This document shows positions 35,625 to 45,491 of a stretch of DNA of 64,000 nucleotides, in pieces (within the stretch, counting starts at the first letter, position 1; each line of letters starts with the position of its first letter). Position numbers and translations under genes: made by a program. Source of the DNA: Streptomyces sp. NBC_01549 (lineage in GTDB: Bacteria > Actinomycetota > Actinomycetes > Streptomycetales > Streptomycetaceae); NCBI RefSeq assembly GCF_026339955.1, contig NZ_JAPEPW010000001.1:7611177-7675176 (forward strand), in the 5' to 3' direction. The notes beneath the pieces were generated by a model, which did no database searches, was not told the DNA's origin, and saw nothing but the letters and a program-made list of their open reading frames with translations.

Positions 35625-36554
35625 TCAGATGTGGGTTTCCGCCTGGATGGCGGCAGCACGGTCGACGTCGAGTTCAGCGACGAGGCCGCGTAGGACGGGG
35701 CCGTACTCGGGATGAGCGAGGGCGAACGCCATTTGCGCGACTAGGTAGTCGGCCGGGTTACCGGTGTCGTACCAGCGGCCCTGGATGACCTGCCCGTATA
35801 CCGCGCGGGTGGAGGCGTATGCGTTGATGGCGTCGGTCAGGTAGACCTCGCCGGTCTTGTGCTCGTACCAGCGGCGCGTCTGCTCGCGCAGTTCGTCGAT
35901 GATGCCGGGGGTGACAACGTAGCCGCCGATGGCCGCGTATGACGACGGGGCGGCTGTGGGCTCGGGCTTTTCGACCAGGCCGGTGATGCGCAGTTGGCCG
36001 TCTCCGAGGTCTTCTTTGACTATGGGCACGCCATAGCGCTGGGAGTGGGTGGGGTCCATCGGCATGAGGGCCAGCACCGGGCAGCCGGTCTGCTCATACG
36101 CGCGGATCAGCTGCTGAGCGCGGGGGACCTCGGCCACGAAGACGTCGTCGGGCCACAGAACCAGCACCGGCTCGTCGCCGAAGGCACGGGCAGCGTTCAG
36201 CACCGGGGTGCCATTGCCGTACGGGCCGTACTGGTCGAGGTAGGTGATGTGGCCCTGGCGGGCGAGCTCGGTGACCTCCTCAACCGCGTCCGCGTAGGCT
36301 GTCTTGCCGTCTGCGCGAAGTTGTTCGACGAGGGCCGGGTTGGGGCGAAAGTGGTCCTGGATGAGGCTCTTGCCGCCGGAGACGACGATGGTGATGTCGG
36401 TGATGCCGGAGTCGACCAGCTCGCGCACCGTGTGCTCGATGACCGGCTTGTCGCCGACCGGGAGCATCTCCTTCGGTGTCGCCTTCGTCAGGGGCAGCAG
36501 ACGGGAGCCGAGTCCGGCGGCGGGGATCACGGCCCTTCGAATCGTCGGGGACAT
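35625..36554 (-). CDS. galU: UTP-glucose-1-phosphate uridylyltransferase
   Basis: 309 residues starting MSPTIRRAVIPAAGLGSRLL, with the nucleotidyltransferase signature AAGLGSRLLPLTKATPKEML at the N-terminus. Further landmarks: VLVLWPDDVFV (metal-binding Asp), ITGLVEKPEP, and AIGGYVVTPGIIDEL. It makes UDP-glucose from UTP and glucose-1-phosphate in the cytoplasm. A longer frame to 36617 lacks similarity, so the ATG at 36554 was chosen; GAGAGA lies upstream. It converges on the four-gene operon that contains a GT1 glycosyltransferase. Chromosomes usually carry another galU, so this may be an accessory copy. Confidence 0.93.
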   Translation of the reverse strand: MSPTIRRAVIPAAGLGSRLLPLTKATPKEMLPVGDKPVIEHTVRELVDSGITDITIVVSGGKSLIQDHFRPNPALVEQLRADGKTAYADAVEEVTELARQGHITYLDQYGPYGNGTPVLNAARAFGDEPVLVLWPDDVFVAEVPRAQQLIRAYEQTGCPVLALMPMDPTHSQRYGVPIVKEDLGDGQLRITGLVEKPEPTAAPSSYAAIGGYVVTPGIIDELREQTRRWYEHKTGEVYLTDAINAYASTRAVYGQVIQGRWYDTGNPADYLVAQMAFALAHPEYGPVLRGLVAELDVDRAAAIQAETHI

Positions 36555-36649
36555 CACGTCTCTCTCGGTTGAGCGGCACACCGTACCGACCGGCACGGCA
36601 CATGCCGACGCTATCAATGCCCGCCGCGGCCCCTGCGATCGCCCGTTTC

Positions 36650-36880
36650 ACCGACCGCCGCGGGAATGACCGGCACTGGAATGTATCGCGGTACTTCGGC
36701 ACCGCGAAGTACCCGTTGGTGTCGATCGCCGCGGCGACATGGGTGCGCACGCGGGCGCGCAGCCCTGGGAAGAAGTCCTTGTCCAGGTGCTCATCGGGCT
36801 CGGAGGCGGTGCAGCAGAAGTTGGTGAAGATGCCCCGGCCCGGTGGTCCGTGCCCGAATCCGCGTTCGGCCCGGGAGGAG
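36650..36880 (-). pseudogene. Unidentified coding fragment
   Basis: A minus-strand frame reads GIFTNFCCTASEPDEHLDKD, then FFPGLRARVRTHVAAAID and TNGYFAVPKYRDTFQCRS. The mixture of conserved-looking aromatic and acidic residues is unlike the random shadow frames nearby, but no start or ribosome site is seen and I do not recognise the family. It is probably the end of a broken gene. Bases 36881-37170 hold nothing else. Confidence 0.3.
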
Positions 36881-37173
36881 GGCTACCTGCGTGATAGCGG
36901 AACGCTCATACATGACCGGACGCTCGACCGTCGGCACTGCCGACATCGGGCCCAGTATGTGAAGGTTCCTCCGCTAATAGGTCAATTCACGCCACATGCT
37001 AATGCCATCAGGCGCGACCCCTTACACGCTAGAGGCGACTGCACCATCAGTAAAACGACTTAATGGTCGCGCAGAGAGGCGCGGTGGGGACCTCGGGGGC
37101 AGAACGAGCATTGGTCGTGGCGATCACGGAGTTGTGACGCTCTGTGATCGCTGGGGAGACACTGCGATGACCT

Positions 37174-37370
37174 GTGCCCACGCTGCCATCATGGCTGGCG
37201 GAGCCGTTCTGGGAACGATTTGAGGCGATTGCCGACACGACGTCGGCCACCACGATCCGCAACCGTCGCGACAAGCGGATCCGACTGGGCGTCTTCGCCC
37301 GGCTCAAGCAGATCGCGTTGGAGTCCAGCGACCGGATCACCGGCCTCGTCGGCGACCAACTCCTAAGGTT
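37174..37370 (+). pseudogene. IS5-type transposase relic, rightward
   Basis: From a GTG: PTLPSWLAEPFWERF, the usual N-terminus of a Streptomyces IS5-type transposase, then after a deletion RDKRIRLGVFARLKQIALES and DRITGLVGDQLL. The catalytic part is missing. An inverted fragment of the same start region lies at 37738-37866. Confidence 0.55.
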
Positions 37371-37384
37371 TTACTCAAGCCCGA

Positions 37385-37735
37385 GCTCAGATGGCGGGGG
37401 TCGGAGTCAGGTGAGGTCCGCCGACGGTGATGACCTGGCCGGTGACGTAGTTGTTGGGCGGAGGAAGAGGGCCAGGTAGCCGGCGCGCGGGCGGCGACGA
37501 CGGCCGCCTGGAGGCGGAAGTCGACAGTCGTGCGGATGTCGTCGGCCGACAGCCCGGTCAGGGGGGCCGGTGCCGCTGATGCCGCCCGCGGTGATGAGCA
37601 CCTGGTCGACGTGTCCTGCCCAGTCGAAGACTTCGGCGAGGGTCTGCTTGTCTCCGCCGTCACCGGCAACGTCCGGTACGGCGTAGTCGGTATCCTCAGC
37701 CAGGCTCGCGCTGTGCACCCGGGAGAGGGCGGCCT
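37385..37735 (-). pseudogene. Short-chain dehydrogenase (SDR) relic
   Basis: Pieces of an SDR are spread over two frames: VHSASLAEDTDYAVPDVAGD, then FDWAGHVDQVLITAGGI (the NAG-like cofactor motif region), LTGLSADDIRTTVDFRLQAA and finally NNYVTGQVITVGGPHLT, the typical SDR C-terminal end. The Rossmann glycine motif and the YxxxK catalytic region are lost. It is a dead gene. Confidence 0.6.
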
Positions 37736-37737
37736 TC

Positions 37738-37866
37738 AGCCGGTCGGGGTCGCTAGGCGGTGGCAGCCGAGCGGACGGCCCGGGTGGTACACCGGCGGCT
37801 CGGGCAGCAGGGTCGCGAAGTGGCCCCAGAGCGGTTCAGCCAGCCATGATGGCAGCGCGGGCACAG
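37738..37866 (-). pseudogene. IS5-type transposase N-terminal relic, leftward
   Basis: The minus strand gives VPALPSWLAEPLWGHFATLL and PEPPVYHPGRPLGCHR, the start of the same transposase type as at 37174 but better preserved. The bases before the start also match (GACGCTCTG, GATC, CTG, GGAGAC). The fragment ends abruptly next to the SDR relic. Bases 37867-38076 hold nothing else. Confidence 0.6.
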
Positions 37867-38076
37867 GTCTCCTCAGTGATCGCAGAGCGTCGCAACTGCA
37901 TGAGTTGTTTGGCGCCCACAGGAACGGTGCAGGTCAGAAGGGTCAGCGATGCCCGACGGACGCTGTTTTCCGTCAACTCTCTAGCTGGCCACTTGCCCCT
38001 GAAAAAGGGTTTGGCCCGGTGATCGGGCTGCTGTTGGGGGTTGTTCCAGTGCCGGATTCTGAGCTGGCGTCCTTAT

Positions 38077-38720
38077 TCACCTGGCGACGACCGACATTCG
38101 GTGCAGGTTGCAGGCAAAGCTCCCCGGTCCGGCCCGTGTCTCGGCGCCGGCCAGGCGACGGAGGCGGGTGCGGCGGAAGCCGAAGCCGCGCTTGAGGTGA
38201 CTGATCCAGGCTTTGACACCGACTCTCCAGTTACGCATCCGCTAGAACGGGCGGCTACGTTCGTACCTGGCGAGTCTTCCCGGAGTTCCGTTGCGTTGGA
38301 GCCCGACTTGCTGGACCCCCAGCTCGATGAGCGCCCGGTTGTTTGCCGCGGTGCCGGAGCCACGGTCAGCGACCGCGGTTCCCGTCACCCGGCCGATCAG
38401 CGCCGTCACCCGCTCGACCGAAGGCGCCAACTGCGGGGCATCGGCCGGGTTCCCGCGGTGGACCTGGTGGTCGGCCATGAAGCCCTCTTCGGTCTCGGTC
38501 ACCAGCGCGGTGTAGCCGAACTGGGTGGGGTGCTGGGGCTTGCCCTTGCGGATCGGCCGGGCGTCAGGGTCGACCAACGACACCAGCCGGTCCGGGATCG
38601 TGCGGGTTCCCGCCAGCCGTAACCCGGTCTGCTCCAGCAGGCGCGTGATGCCCGCCACCGTGTCGGCGAGCTCACTGACCAGGTATGTCAGCGGTCCCGG
38701 AACCGGGTGCGCCCGACGGC
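38077..38720 (-). pseudogene. ISNCY-type transposase, truncated with nonsense codon
   Basis: RLVSLVDPDARPIRKGKPQH, PTQFGYTALVTETEEGFMAD and NPADAPQLAPSVERVTALIG are typical of the DDE core of ISNCY transposases; VTGTAVADRGSG holds a catalytic Asp. An in-frame TAG at 38242 interrupts it, yet the frame continues unchanged: RMRNWRVGVKAWISHLKRGF to the natural TGA at 38077. The N-terminal third is missing, cut near 38720. Confidence 0.7.
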
Positions 38721-38725
38721 GCCGA

Positions 38726-39230
38726 CTACCTTGTGGTTGCAAGGGTGGTGGCGTGTTCGATGTCGTCGCGGTTGGCGAATGACCGGCCGGTGAGGGTGGC
38801 TTCGCGGAAAATGTGCCACCGTGGCTTCTCCGGTGCGCGGCTGTAGTCGAGTTCCGCTTTGGTCCGGTGGCCGTCGGGTGACCAGGCGGGTGCGGGCAGG
38901 ATGCGGCGGTCCTGTGAGCGGCCCACTGCGATCCCTTCGGTCCGCGCCACTGCGGCCAGGGAGTTCAGGGTCCACTCGGGTGGCCCGGACTCGTCGAAGG
39001 CCCACAGCTCCCCGACGGGCTCCCACCTCAGCCGTCCCGGCGACACGGTCTTGACCAGGGCGATGATCCTCGGCCGTCCCTCCTCGGTGATCCGCCGTTT
39101 GCGTCCCTGCCCGCCCAGGTCATCCAGTCCTCGCAGGCCTGAGTGGTTGAAGCCGTGCAGCCAGCAGCCGACCGTTTTCTGGCAGTAGCCCAACTCCGCA
39201 GCGACGTATACCCAGCGAAAGAGGAATTCA
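38726..39230 (-). pseudogene. IS630-family transposase relic
   Basis: N-terminal helix-turn-helix part: GYCQKTVGCWLHGFNHSGLR, then LDDLGGQGRKRRITEEGRPR and WAFDESGPPEWTLNSLAAVA. After ILPAP the sequence jumps to a C-terminal-looking piece (FREATLTGRSFANRDDIEHA). The catalytic middle is deleted. The left end abuts the truncated sigma factor gene at 39234, so this insertion or its decay probably removed the 3' end of that gene. Confidence 0.6.
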
Positions 39231-39233
39231 GCA

Positions 39234-39944
39234 CTAGGGTTGAACGCAGGCCAGTTTTATGTTGCGGCGAGTGTGCTGCCGAGTGTAGGTACTCCGCTTG
39301 GCAACCTGGATTTGATCCCGGCCAGTGTCGACAGCCAGCACATTCTCCAGGCCGATGAGATCGCCTGACTGCGCTGCGGCGACGAACGCGTCCAGAAGTC
39401 GCTGGTGCTCCGCCGGGCTTACTGGTCTACGTCGTCCAGTGAAAAGACGTTTGCCGGCTCGGCTGACGATCTGGCGGGTGTTGACCTGACTGAGCTGGAG
39501 ATTGTCGGCGATCCGGCTGTAGGGGTACTCGAACGCCACGCGGAGCAAGTAAGCAGCCCGTTCCGTGGGGTCCAACTTCTCGAGGAGCAGGCGGAGGGCC
39601 AGTTCCAGTGCCTCTGCTCGCTCAACTCTGGTGACTGGGGACGGGCTGGTGTCGATCACCTCAGCAAGCCAGGGGCTGGCGCCAGCCTCATGACGTGAAC
39701 GGGCGGACTGGGCGACATTGAGGGCCAGACGGGCTGTGGTCCGCGCCAGAAAGGCCGGTGGATCCAGCACCCGGGCACGGTCTGTGTTCTGCCAGCGCAG
39801 CCATGTGTCCTGCACGACGTCCTCGGCCTCGGTCGCGCTCCCCAGTATGCGGTGCGCAATACGAAAGAGCCGTGGGCGGAGTGCAACGAAAGCGGACGCC
39901 GCATCCTCCAGCGTATTGGCGGCAGGCATCTTCGTGGAATGCAT
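39234..39944 (-). pseudogene. ECF sigma factor (SigJ/ECF41-like), 3'-truncated
   Basis: The ATG follows AAGGAG at ideal spacing. Sigma region 2 is FRIAHRILGSATEAEDVVQD then TWLRWQNTDRA; region 4 is LEKLDPTERAAYLLRVAFEY and IADNLQLSQVNTRQIVSRA. The start of a SnoaL-like C-terminal domain is seen (LLDAFVAAAQSGDLIGLENV), then the sequence becomes unrelated and ends at 39234, next to an IS630 relic. ECF41 factors need this C-terminal domain for control, so the product may be inactive or deregulated. The intact paralogue is at 51066-51998. Confidence 0.8.
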
Positions 39945-40904
39945 AAGGTCTCCTTAATCCCCGTCTCTTTGCTGTAGTTCTCGTCCAGAAAGCTCACCCA
40001 GGCAGCGATAGCCGAAAAACGGAACTCGCAGTGCTGGAAAAGCTACGAATGCCGCCCTCGGGAGCAAGATCCCTACGTATCTGCCGCTGCGTAGTGACCT
40101 GAGTAGACGGGGACCAGCATCTATTGGCGCCCCGAGCCCAAACATCGGTCATCCGACTGCACCTTGGGCATGGGGCATGGCCAGAGGTAGGAGAAAGCCC
40201 TGAGCGGTGCCCTTCGAACACCTTCCGGACGGATCGGGCGTGACACGGCCGCGTGGGTTCACCGCCTTGTTCGGGATGGCGGCGAGCTGATGACGCAATC
40301 CGGCTCGGCTCCTGACGAGCGCGTCATGCACTCGGAGGTCGTGCGGCGGCGGTCAGGCACCGTCCGCCGCGAACGTCATAGTCACTTGACTAATGCCTGG
40401 ACCTCGACCGGCCCCAGGTTCCGAGCAGCCCGAGCTGCAAAAGCAGATGGCTGCTTGCTGCACCGGCCATTGTGCGTTCAGGGCTCTGTGCGGACCCGAC
40501 GAGTACTCGTCAGGGGAAGAGAGCTCGATTCTGGCGTGGTCTGCACTTCGTTGCGTACCGAATGTCCTACACGGATTCTTGAAGTGGGCCACCGCAGGCC
40601 GGGCGGTCACCGGGAACCATCGCCCGAGCACGCGCGCTCACGCCAATGCCGAGCCACTCGGCGAACGGGCGGTCTGCCTCCCCCCAGGCTGATCAGCAAG
40701 CGCACCGTGGCGTTCGCGCGCGACCACCGGAGCCGCCGTCACTCGCGAACGTCGGCCGGCACCACCTCGTTCGGGCTTCCTTCCTCCTTCGGGACCAGGC
40801 TCGGCGTCGCCGCGGGCTTGCCGGGAATAGGCAGAGGCTCGCCATTCACCGAGTCGTCCTTACAAGTCACTTCGTTTGGTGTGATCCTGCGGGATGCTGC
40901 CTGT

Positions 40905-41168
40905 ATGACGAGCGAGCTTGTCGAGCGGTTGCTGCCAGAGGGGCTGTGGGACCTCTTCCAGCGGGTGGTGCCTCCAGTGCGGTCACGCCCGCAGGGCGGA
41001 GGCCTCGACGGCGAGTGCGTCGCCCTCCTCGGACCCACAGAGTGGTGCCTGGGGAGCTTCTTCCATTGGGGAGGAAAGGGTGTTTCCCATGGCGAGCTGT
41101 CCTACGACGACGACGCCGACCTGTCCGCAGTCTTTCGTGACTGGTCGCCAGCCGTGCGGCCAAGGTGA
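40905..41168 (+). pseudogene. IS5-type transposase start fused to unrelated sequence
   Basis: MTSELVERLLPEGLWDLFQR VVPP is an IS5-type transposase N-terminus. After about 30 residues the frame continues into unrelated text (ECVALLGPTEWCLGSFFHWG, HGELSYDDDADLSAVFRDW). The second part may come from another gene. The whole stretch 39945-41775 is otherwise without a gene that I can support; it holds one 14-bp palindrome (40498-40511) and one hairpin (41400). Confidence 0.4.
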
Positions 41169-41399
41169 TGGACGCGCGGTGAACGCCTGCCCGCCTGTCA
41201 CGGGAGGAGCACACGTGCCATGGTCACGGCCACATCAACAGGCACCCTGGTCTCCCGCCCCTGAGCAGCAGGACGCCAGCGGTGCTCCGCGGTCCCAGCA
41301 ATTGAGATGCGATGGTGTCACAACATCTGCCAGCCTCCGGTCTAGCTGTCGAGCCGACAGAAGAAGGGAGAGCGGTGCGTGAAGTCCTTCATTGCCGAA

Positions 41400-41425
41400 C
41401 GCTCCCGCTCAGCGGGGCGGGAGCG
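41400..41425. terminator. GC-rich hairpin
   Basis: CGCTCCCGC pairs perfectly with GCGGGAGCG around an 8-base loop. It lies in gene-poor DNA 400 bases before the ECF sigma gene. It is a probable terminator of an unknown or lost transcript. Confidence 0.4.
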
Positions 41426-41775
41426 CCGCCCGAGCGGATACACGACCAGCTCACCCTTCTGCGTGCCCGCGAACGACATGCCGGCGCTTCGTCCAGGAGC
41501 GCTCCGACTGACCGAGGACTTGACAATTGTCTACCTCCTTCGTGGCGCTGCGCTCCTGCGGCTCCGGTGGCCGCCACGTGCGCATCACACCGTTCAAACC
41601 GTCAACCCCATGCCCGTAGACCCGGGCCGGGCTTCGGTGTCCGGAGGCCGAAAGGGGGGGAACTGTTACGGCGTCCCCTGACGCCGGACGCATTGCCGAG
41701 CCACACGCGCGGGCCGAAGGGGGAACGCTGATGTCCCATCGTGCACGGACCCGTCGCCTGGATGACTGCTGCGGT

Positions 41776-42696
41776 GGCCGTGTTGGTGCCGTGCGAGAGT
41801 GAGGATGCCGTATGGACCATGGTGACGCGGTGCCGATCGCGGAGTTGCTTGAGGAGCGTCGGTATCTGCTGGACGTCGCCCGTTGGATGCTGGGCAGCGG
41901 CAGTGAGGCGGAGAGCGCTGTCGATGAGACCTATCGGCGGTGGTACGAGCTGGCCGAGGCGGCCCGTGAGCAGATCACGACGCCCCGGTCCTGGCTCGCG
42001 AAGGTGGCGGGTGGCATCTGTCTGAGCCGGCTCGCCCTGCCCGGCCGGGCTGATGACGCCGGCCGGACGGCGGGGGCCGCTGTAGGGTCCCGGGCGGCTG
42101 GACATCCTGTTTCCACACCGGAGGAAGAGGCCAGCCGGGTTCTGCTGGATGCTCTGGACTCTCTGTCCCCGGCCGAGCGGGCGGCGTTCGTGCTCAACGA
42201 TCTCTTCGGGATGGCACCCGATACGGTCGCCGACATCGTGGGACGTACCGAGCCGGAGGTCGCCGAACTCGCCGACCGGGCACGCCACTGCCTTCGGGCA
42301 CAGCGTTCACGTCCCACCACGCCGCAGGAGCACGACGCCCTCGCCCGTACCGTCCGTCAGGCCTGCCTGACCGAGGACGCCGACCTGCTGGCCTCACTGC
42401 TCTGCCCGGACGCCACGGCGTTCTTCGACGGCGGCGGCAAGGTCCGCGCGCTGGTACGACCCGTACACGGCGGTGAACAGGTCGCACACAGCCTGCTCAC
42501 ACTCCTCGCCCGCCGCCCCCACACCACACTGACCACCCACTCCGTCAACGGCCGCACCGGCCTCGTCGCCCGCTACGGCCACCAGGTCGCCGCCGTCATC
42601 AGCCTCGACATCGCCGACCACCACATCACCCAGATCTGGGTCGTCCTCAACCCCGACAAACTCCGCTCCTGGAACCAACCCCCACCCCCAAACCCG
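41776..42696 (+). repeat. 921-bp inverted duplication, copy 1
   Basis: This segment recurs in reverse orientation at 52108-53028. Both copies have the same length and almost the same sequence. It begins 36 bases before the ECF sigma start codon and ends nine codons before the stop of copy 1, so each copy has its own upstream promoter and its own C-terminal tail. No transposase or inverted end repeats bound it. Confidence 0.9.
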
Positions 42697-42723
42697 ACGT
42701 CCCGTCCTGACGGTCCCTGGTAG
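41812..42723 (+). CDS. ECF-type sigma factor with SnoaL-like domain (copy 1)
   Basis: 303 residues. Region 2 is LLDVARWMLGSGSEAESAVD then ETYRRWYELAEAAREQITTP; region 4 is LDSLSPAERAAFVLNDLFGM and APDTVADIVGRTEPEVAELA. From about residue 180 a SnoaL-like (NTF2) domain follows: LASLLCPDATAFFDGGGKVR to QIWVVLNPDKLRSWNQ, as in ECF41. Such factors direct RNA polymerase to a few promoters, often including a linked redox gene, but none is adjacent. The last residues (NPTSRPDGPW) lie outside the duplicated DNA and differ from copy 2. GAGTGAGG lies upstream. Confidence 0.87.
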   Translation: MDHGDAVPIAELLEERRYLLDVARWMLGSGSEAESAVDETYRRWYELAEAAREQITTPRSWLAKVAGGICLSRLALPGRADDAGRTAGAAVGSRAAGHPVSTPEEEASRVLLDALDSLSPAERAAFVLNDLFGMAPDTVADIVGRTEPEVAELADRARHCLRAQRSRPTTPQEHDALARTVRQACLTEDADLLASLLCPDATAFFDGGGKVRALVRPVHGGEQVAHSLLTLLARRPHTTLTTHSVNGRTGLVARYGHQVAAVISLDIADHHITQIWVVLNPDKLRSWNQPPPPNPTSRPDGPW

Positions 42724-43039
42724 GGGAAACAACGAGCGGACGTGCATCTGAACGGGCGTCGGCCAGAAGTCAGAGAACCTTCCGGACAGGGCCGATTCAC
42801 ACTCTACTTGCCCTGACATAACTTTGTTTCAATGCGAATGTTGTGTGACGAAGGTACGCCTCACAGGGTCTACCCGCGCTGTCCCAGCGTCGAGAATTCG
42901 AGCCGTGCGACCCTGAAAAACAGTGCGATGTGTCCGCGCAGGACGGGCGACGCTTCTCGGCATGTACAGTCCCATGCTGGCATCCAACAGCAGGGCTCTG
43001 GCGCTTAGTGGTCGGAGCCCGAAGTCCTTCGGGGGTTGA

Positions 43040-43783
43040 TCATGTTGCTGGTGCGGCGGAGGATGCTTCCTGTCGGTCGAGTGTGTGTCGGTCGAGCCGG
43101 GCCAGCAGATCGTCCAGGTCGGAGGTGGTGAACTTCCACTGGAACGGCTGTGCTGTGGCGTTGTAGCGGTCTTCGAAGGCTCGGAGCTGGTCCCGGATCT
43201 GGTCGAGGTCCGTGAAGTCGTTGGGTGCCACGACTTTGCGTTGGAGGACGGAGAAGAAGATCTCTATCTGGTTGGTCCAGGAGGCGTGGACCGGGATGTG
43301 GACCATCACGGCGTTGGGAAACGCCTTGGCCAGGCGGTCGATGGCGGCCTTGCCGCGGTGGGAGGAGCCGTTGTCGACGATCCAGAAGACGCGTTTCGCG
43401 CTGGCGTAGGGCTCGCTGGTCATGACCTGAGTGACCAGGTTCATGAAGGGCACGATGCCGGTGGTGGGCTCGCAGCGCCCGAGGACGCGGGCGTGGTGGA
43501 CGTCGTAGGCGGCGAGGTAGGCCAGGGCGCCGCCGCGTCGATACTCGTGGTTGACCCGCATGGCCCGAGCCTGTCCGGGGGCGAGGGTGGGGTGGCAGCG
43601 GCAGCGGGCCTGGATCGAGGTCTTTTCGTCGCTGGAGACCACGTACTCGTCCGCGCCCAGCGGGACGCCGTCGAAGGTGCCGGCATACAGGTCCATGATG
43701 CGGGCGGCCTTGGGCCGGAACTTCGGATCGCGGATGAAGATCCAGGATCGGTACTGCCAGGGCTTGAGTGTGTCCTCGCCTAG
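43040..43783 (-). pseudogene. IS630-family transposase (second element), C-terminal part
   Basis: The larger part of a transposase split by IS1182. After the junction: GEDTLKPWQYRSWIFIRDPK, then DEYVVSSDEKTSIQARCR (first Asp), KRVFWIVDNGSSHRGKAAID (second Asp) and PVHASWTNQIEIFFSVLQRK (Glu). The frame is clean to its stop. Removing IS1182 and one CTAG joins RRWL to GEDTLKPW, so the gene was intact until the insertion. Bases 42724-43039 carry no other supported feature. Confidence 0.85.
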
Positions 43784-45491
43784 GAGCGTGTCTGAGTAAC
43801 GGGCAACTGGCCGGGAGGTCGTGATGGGCGGGATCGGTCGTGGTCGCTCGGTCAGCGCCTGTGGGGCCGATGAGCGGGTCGGTCGGAGGGGGATTTCGGC
43901 CCGCTGAGGCCGGTGTGGCCGGATGGTCAGCCGGCCAGGACGGCGAGTCCTGCGGTTCCGGCGTGTCGGAAGATCTTGCGGAGGTTGTGGCAGGCGGCCA
44001 GCAGTCGCCACTCGCCGCGGGCTCCGTCCTCGCCGCGGAGGAGGAGTTGGCGGCCGTTCTGGCAGGTCATGATCTGGCCGAAGACGGGTTCGACGATCGC
44101 TTTGCGGCGGCTGTAGGCGGCCTTGCCGGGCTTCGTCCGCAGTGTGCGGGCCATGCGCTCCTTGAGGGTGGCGCTGGCGGGGATGCGTCCGCGGGGTGCG
44201 GGCGGGACCTGTTCGTCGTGGCCGAGTCGGCCGGTGGCCATGAACGTATCGGTGCCGCAGGCGAGTTGGCGCTCTTTGGAGGCCTGCAGGTTGGTCTCGG
44301 AGCAGTAGCCGGCATCGACGAGGGCCTGCCCCGGGTGGACGCCGGTGTTCTGCGCGGACTGGTCGAGCATCGGGGTGTAGTTCAGCGCGTCCGAGGCGTT
44401 GGTGGTGATGTCGGCGGCCGTGATGACCTGGTGCTCTTCATCGACGACGGCCTGGGCGTTGTAGGCCTGGATGTAGGCGCCGTCGCTGTTCTTCATGATC
44501 CGCGAGTCGGGGTCGGTGAAGTTGGCCTGGGCCTTGGGCTTGGGCCGGGCCTTGGCTGCTGCCTGCTCGCCCGCGTCGGTGACGGCCCGCTCGTCGCTGG
44601 TCCCGGCGCGTTCCTGACGGCGGCGTTCCTTGTCTTCGGCGTGAGCGCGGGCCTTGTCGGCGGCCTCGGTCTCGATCTGCGCGCGGGCGGCCTGCAGCCT
44701 GGCCAGGCGCTTCTCGCGCCGGTCCAGCTCGGCGGGCAGGTCGGCCTCTTTGCCGTCCACGCCGAACCGGGCATCTTCGGCGGTATCGACTGCTTCGGCG
44801 TCGTCCAGCAGGGACCGGGCCGTGGCCTCCAGGGCGGCGATCTCGGCTTCGATCTGCTCTTCCTTGCCGATCAGGCGGCCGTAGCTCATCGCCTTGTGCT
44901 TGGATGCGCTGGCCTCCAGCTTGGTGCCGTCCAGCGCGACGCGGCCCATCTTGACCATGTCCAGCTTCCGCGCCAGGTGCAGCGACTGCAGGAACAGGCC
45001 GGCGAGCGCGTCCAGGTGGCGGCGGCGGAACCGGGCGATCGAGCGGAAGTCCGGAGCCTGGTCGGCGGCCAGGAACCGGAACGCGACGTCATCGACACAC
45101 TTACGCGTGATCGCCCGCGAGGAGCGCACCCCGGTGGTGTAGCCGTAGATCAGCAGCCGCACCATCAGCCGCGGATCGTAGGGCGGGTAGCCGCGCTTTT
45201 CGGTGTAGTCCGCCAGGATCGGCGACAGGTCGAGCACCTCGTCGACCAGGTCGGCAACGAACCGGGCCAGGTGATCCTCGGGCAGCCAGTCGTCCAGCGA
45301 CGGCGGCAGCAGCAGGACCTGGTGCGGGTCGAACGCCCGGAACGTCTTGTCCACCGCCGCCGGACGACCCTGCGGCTGCTCCTTCTCACCCGGCTCGATC
45401 TCGAACAGACCATCCCGATCACGCATACCGAGATCATCCCGCATGAATGATCACGAACCGCAAGCGGGGTGTCCGTTACTGAGACACGCTC
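43784..45491 (-). mobile_element. IS1182-family element
   Basis: A 1708-bp element with ends GAGCGTGTCTGAGTAACGG and, on the other strand, GAGCGTGTCTCAGTAACGG, flanked by CTAG (43780-43783 and 45492-45495). It was inserted in an IS630 transposase gene. A 4-bp palindromic target fits IS1182. Confidence 0.92.
43927..45444 (-). CDS. IS1182-family transposase
   Basis: 505 residues. The N-terminal DUF772-like domain has DDWLPEDHLARFVADLVDEV, YDPRLMVRLLIYGYTTGVRS and PDFRSIARFRRRHLDAL. The DDE core has VALDGTKLEASASKHKAMSY (first Asp) and ALVDAGYCSETNLQASK (second Asp), and the C-terminal KAIVEPVFGQIMTCQNGRQL carries the Glu. A long charged coiled segment (about residues 190-290) separates the first two. 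The frame is open; an internal ATG at 45426 is an alternative start. Confidence 0.93.
   Translation of the reverse strand: MRDDLGMRDRDGLFEIEPGEKEQPQGRPAAVDKTFRAFDPHQVLLLPPSLDDWLPEDHLARFVADLVDEVLDLSPILADYTEKRGYPPYDPRLMVRLLIYGYTTGVRSSRAITRKCVDDVAFRFLAADQAPDFRSIARFRRRHLDALAGLFLQSLHLARKLDMVKMGRVALDGTKLEASASKHKAMSYGRLIGKEEQIEAEIAALEATARSLLDDAEAVDTAEDARFGVDGKEADLPAELDRREKRLARLQAARAQIETEAADKARAHAEDKERRRQERAGTSDERAVTDAGEQAAAKARPKPKAQANFTDPDSRIMKNSDGAYIQAYNAQAVVDEEHQVITAADITTNASDALNYTPMLDQSAQNTGVHPGQALVDAGYCSETNLQASKERQLACGTDTFMATGRLGHDEQVPPAPRGRIPASATLKERMARTLRTKPGKAAYSRRKAIVEPVFGQIMTCQNGRQLLLRGEDGARGEWRLLAACHNLRKIFRHAGTAGLAVLAG

Noticed and set aside
36650..36880. Fragment as a named enzyme
   Set aside because: The residues look coding but I could not assign a family with confidence, so no function is given.
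40498..40511. Palindrome GACGAGTACTCGTC as an operator
   Set aside because: It is a perfect dyad, but no gene or promoter lies near enough to give it a role.
43840..45450. 536-codon plus-strand frame over IS1182
   Set aside because: It is a shadow of the transposase on the other strand.
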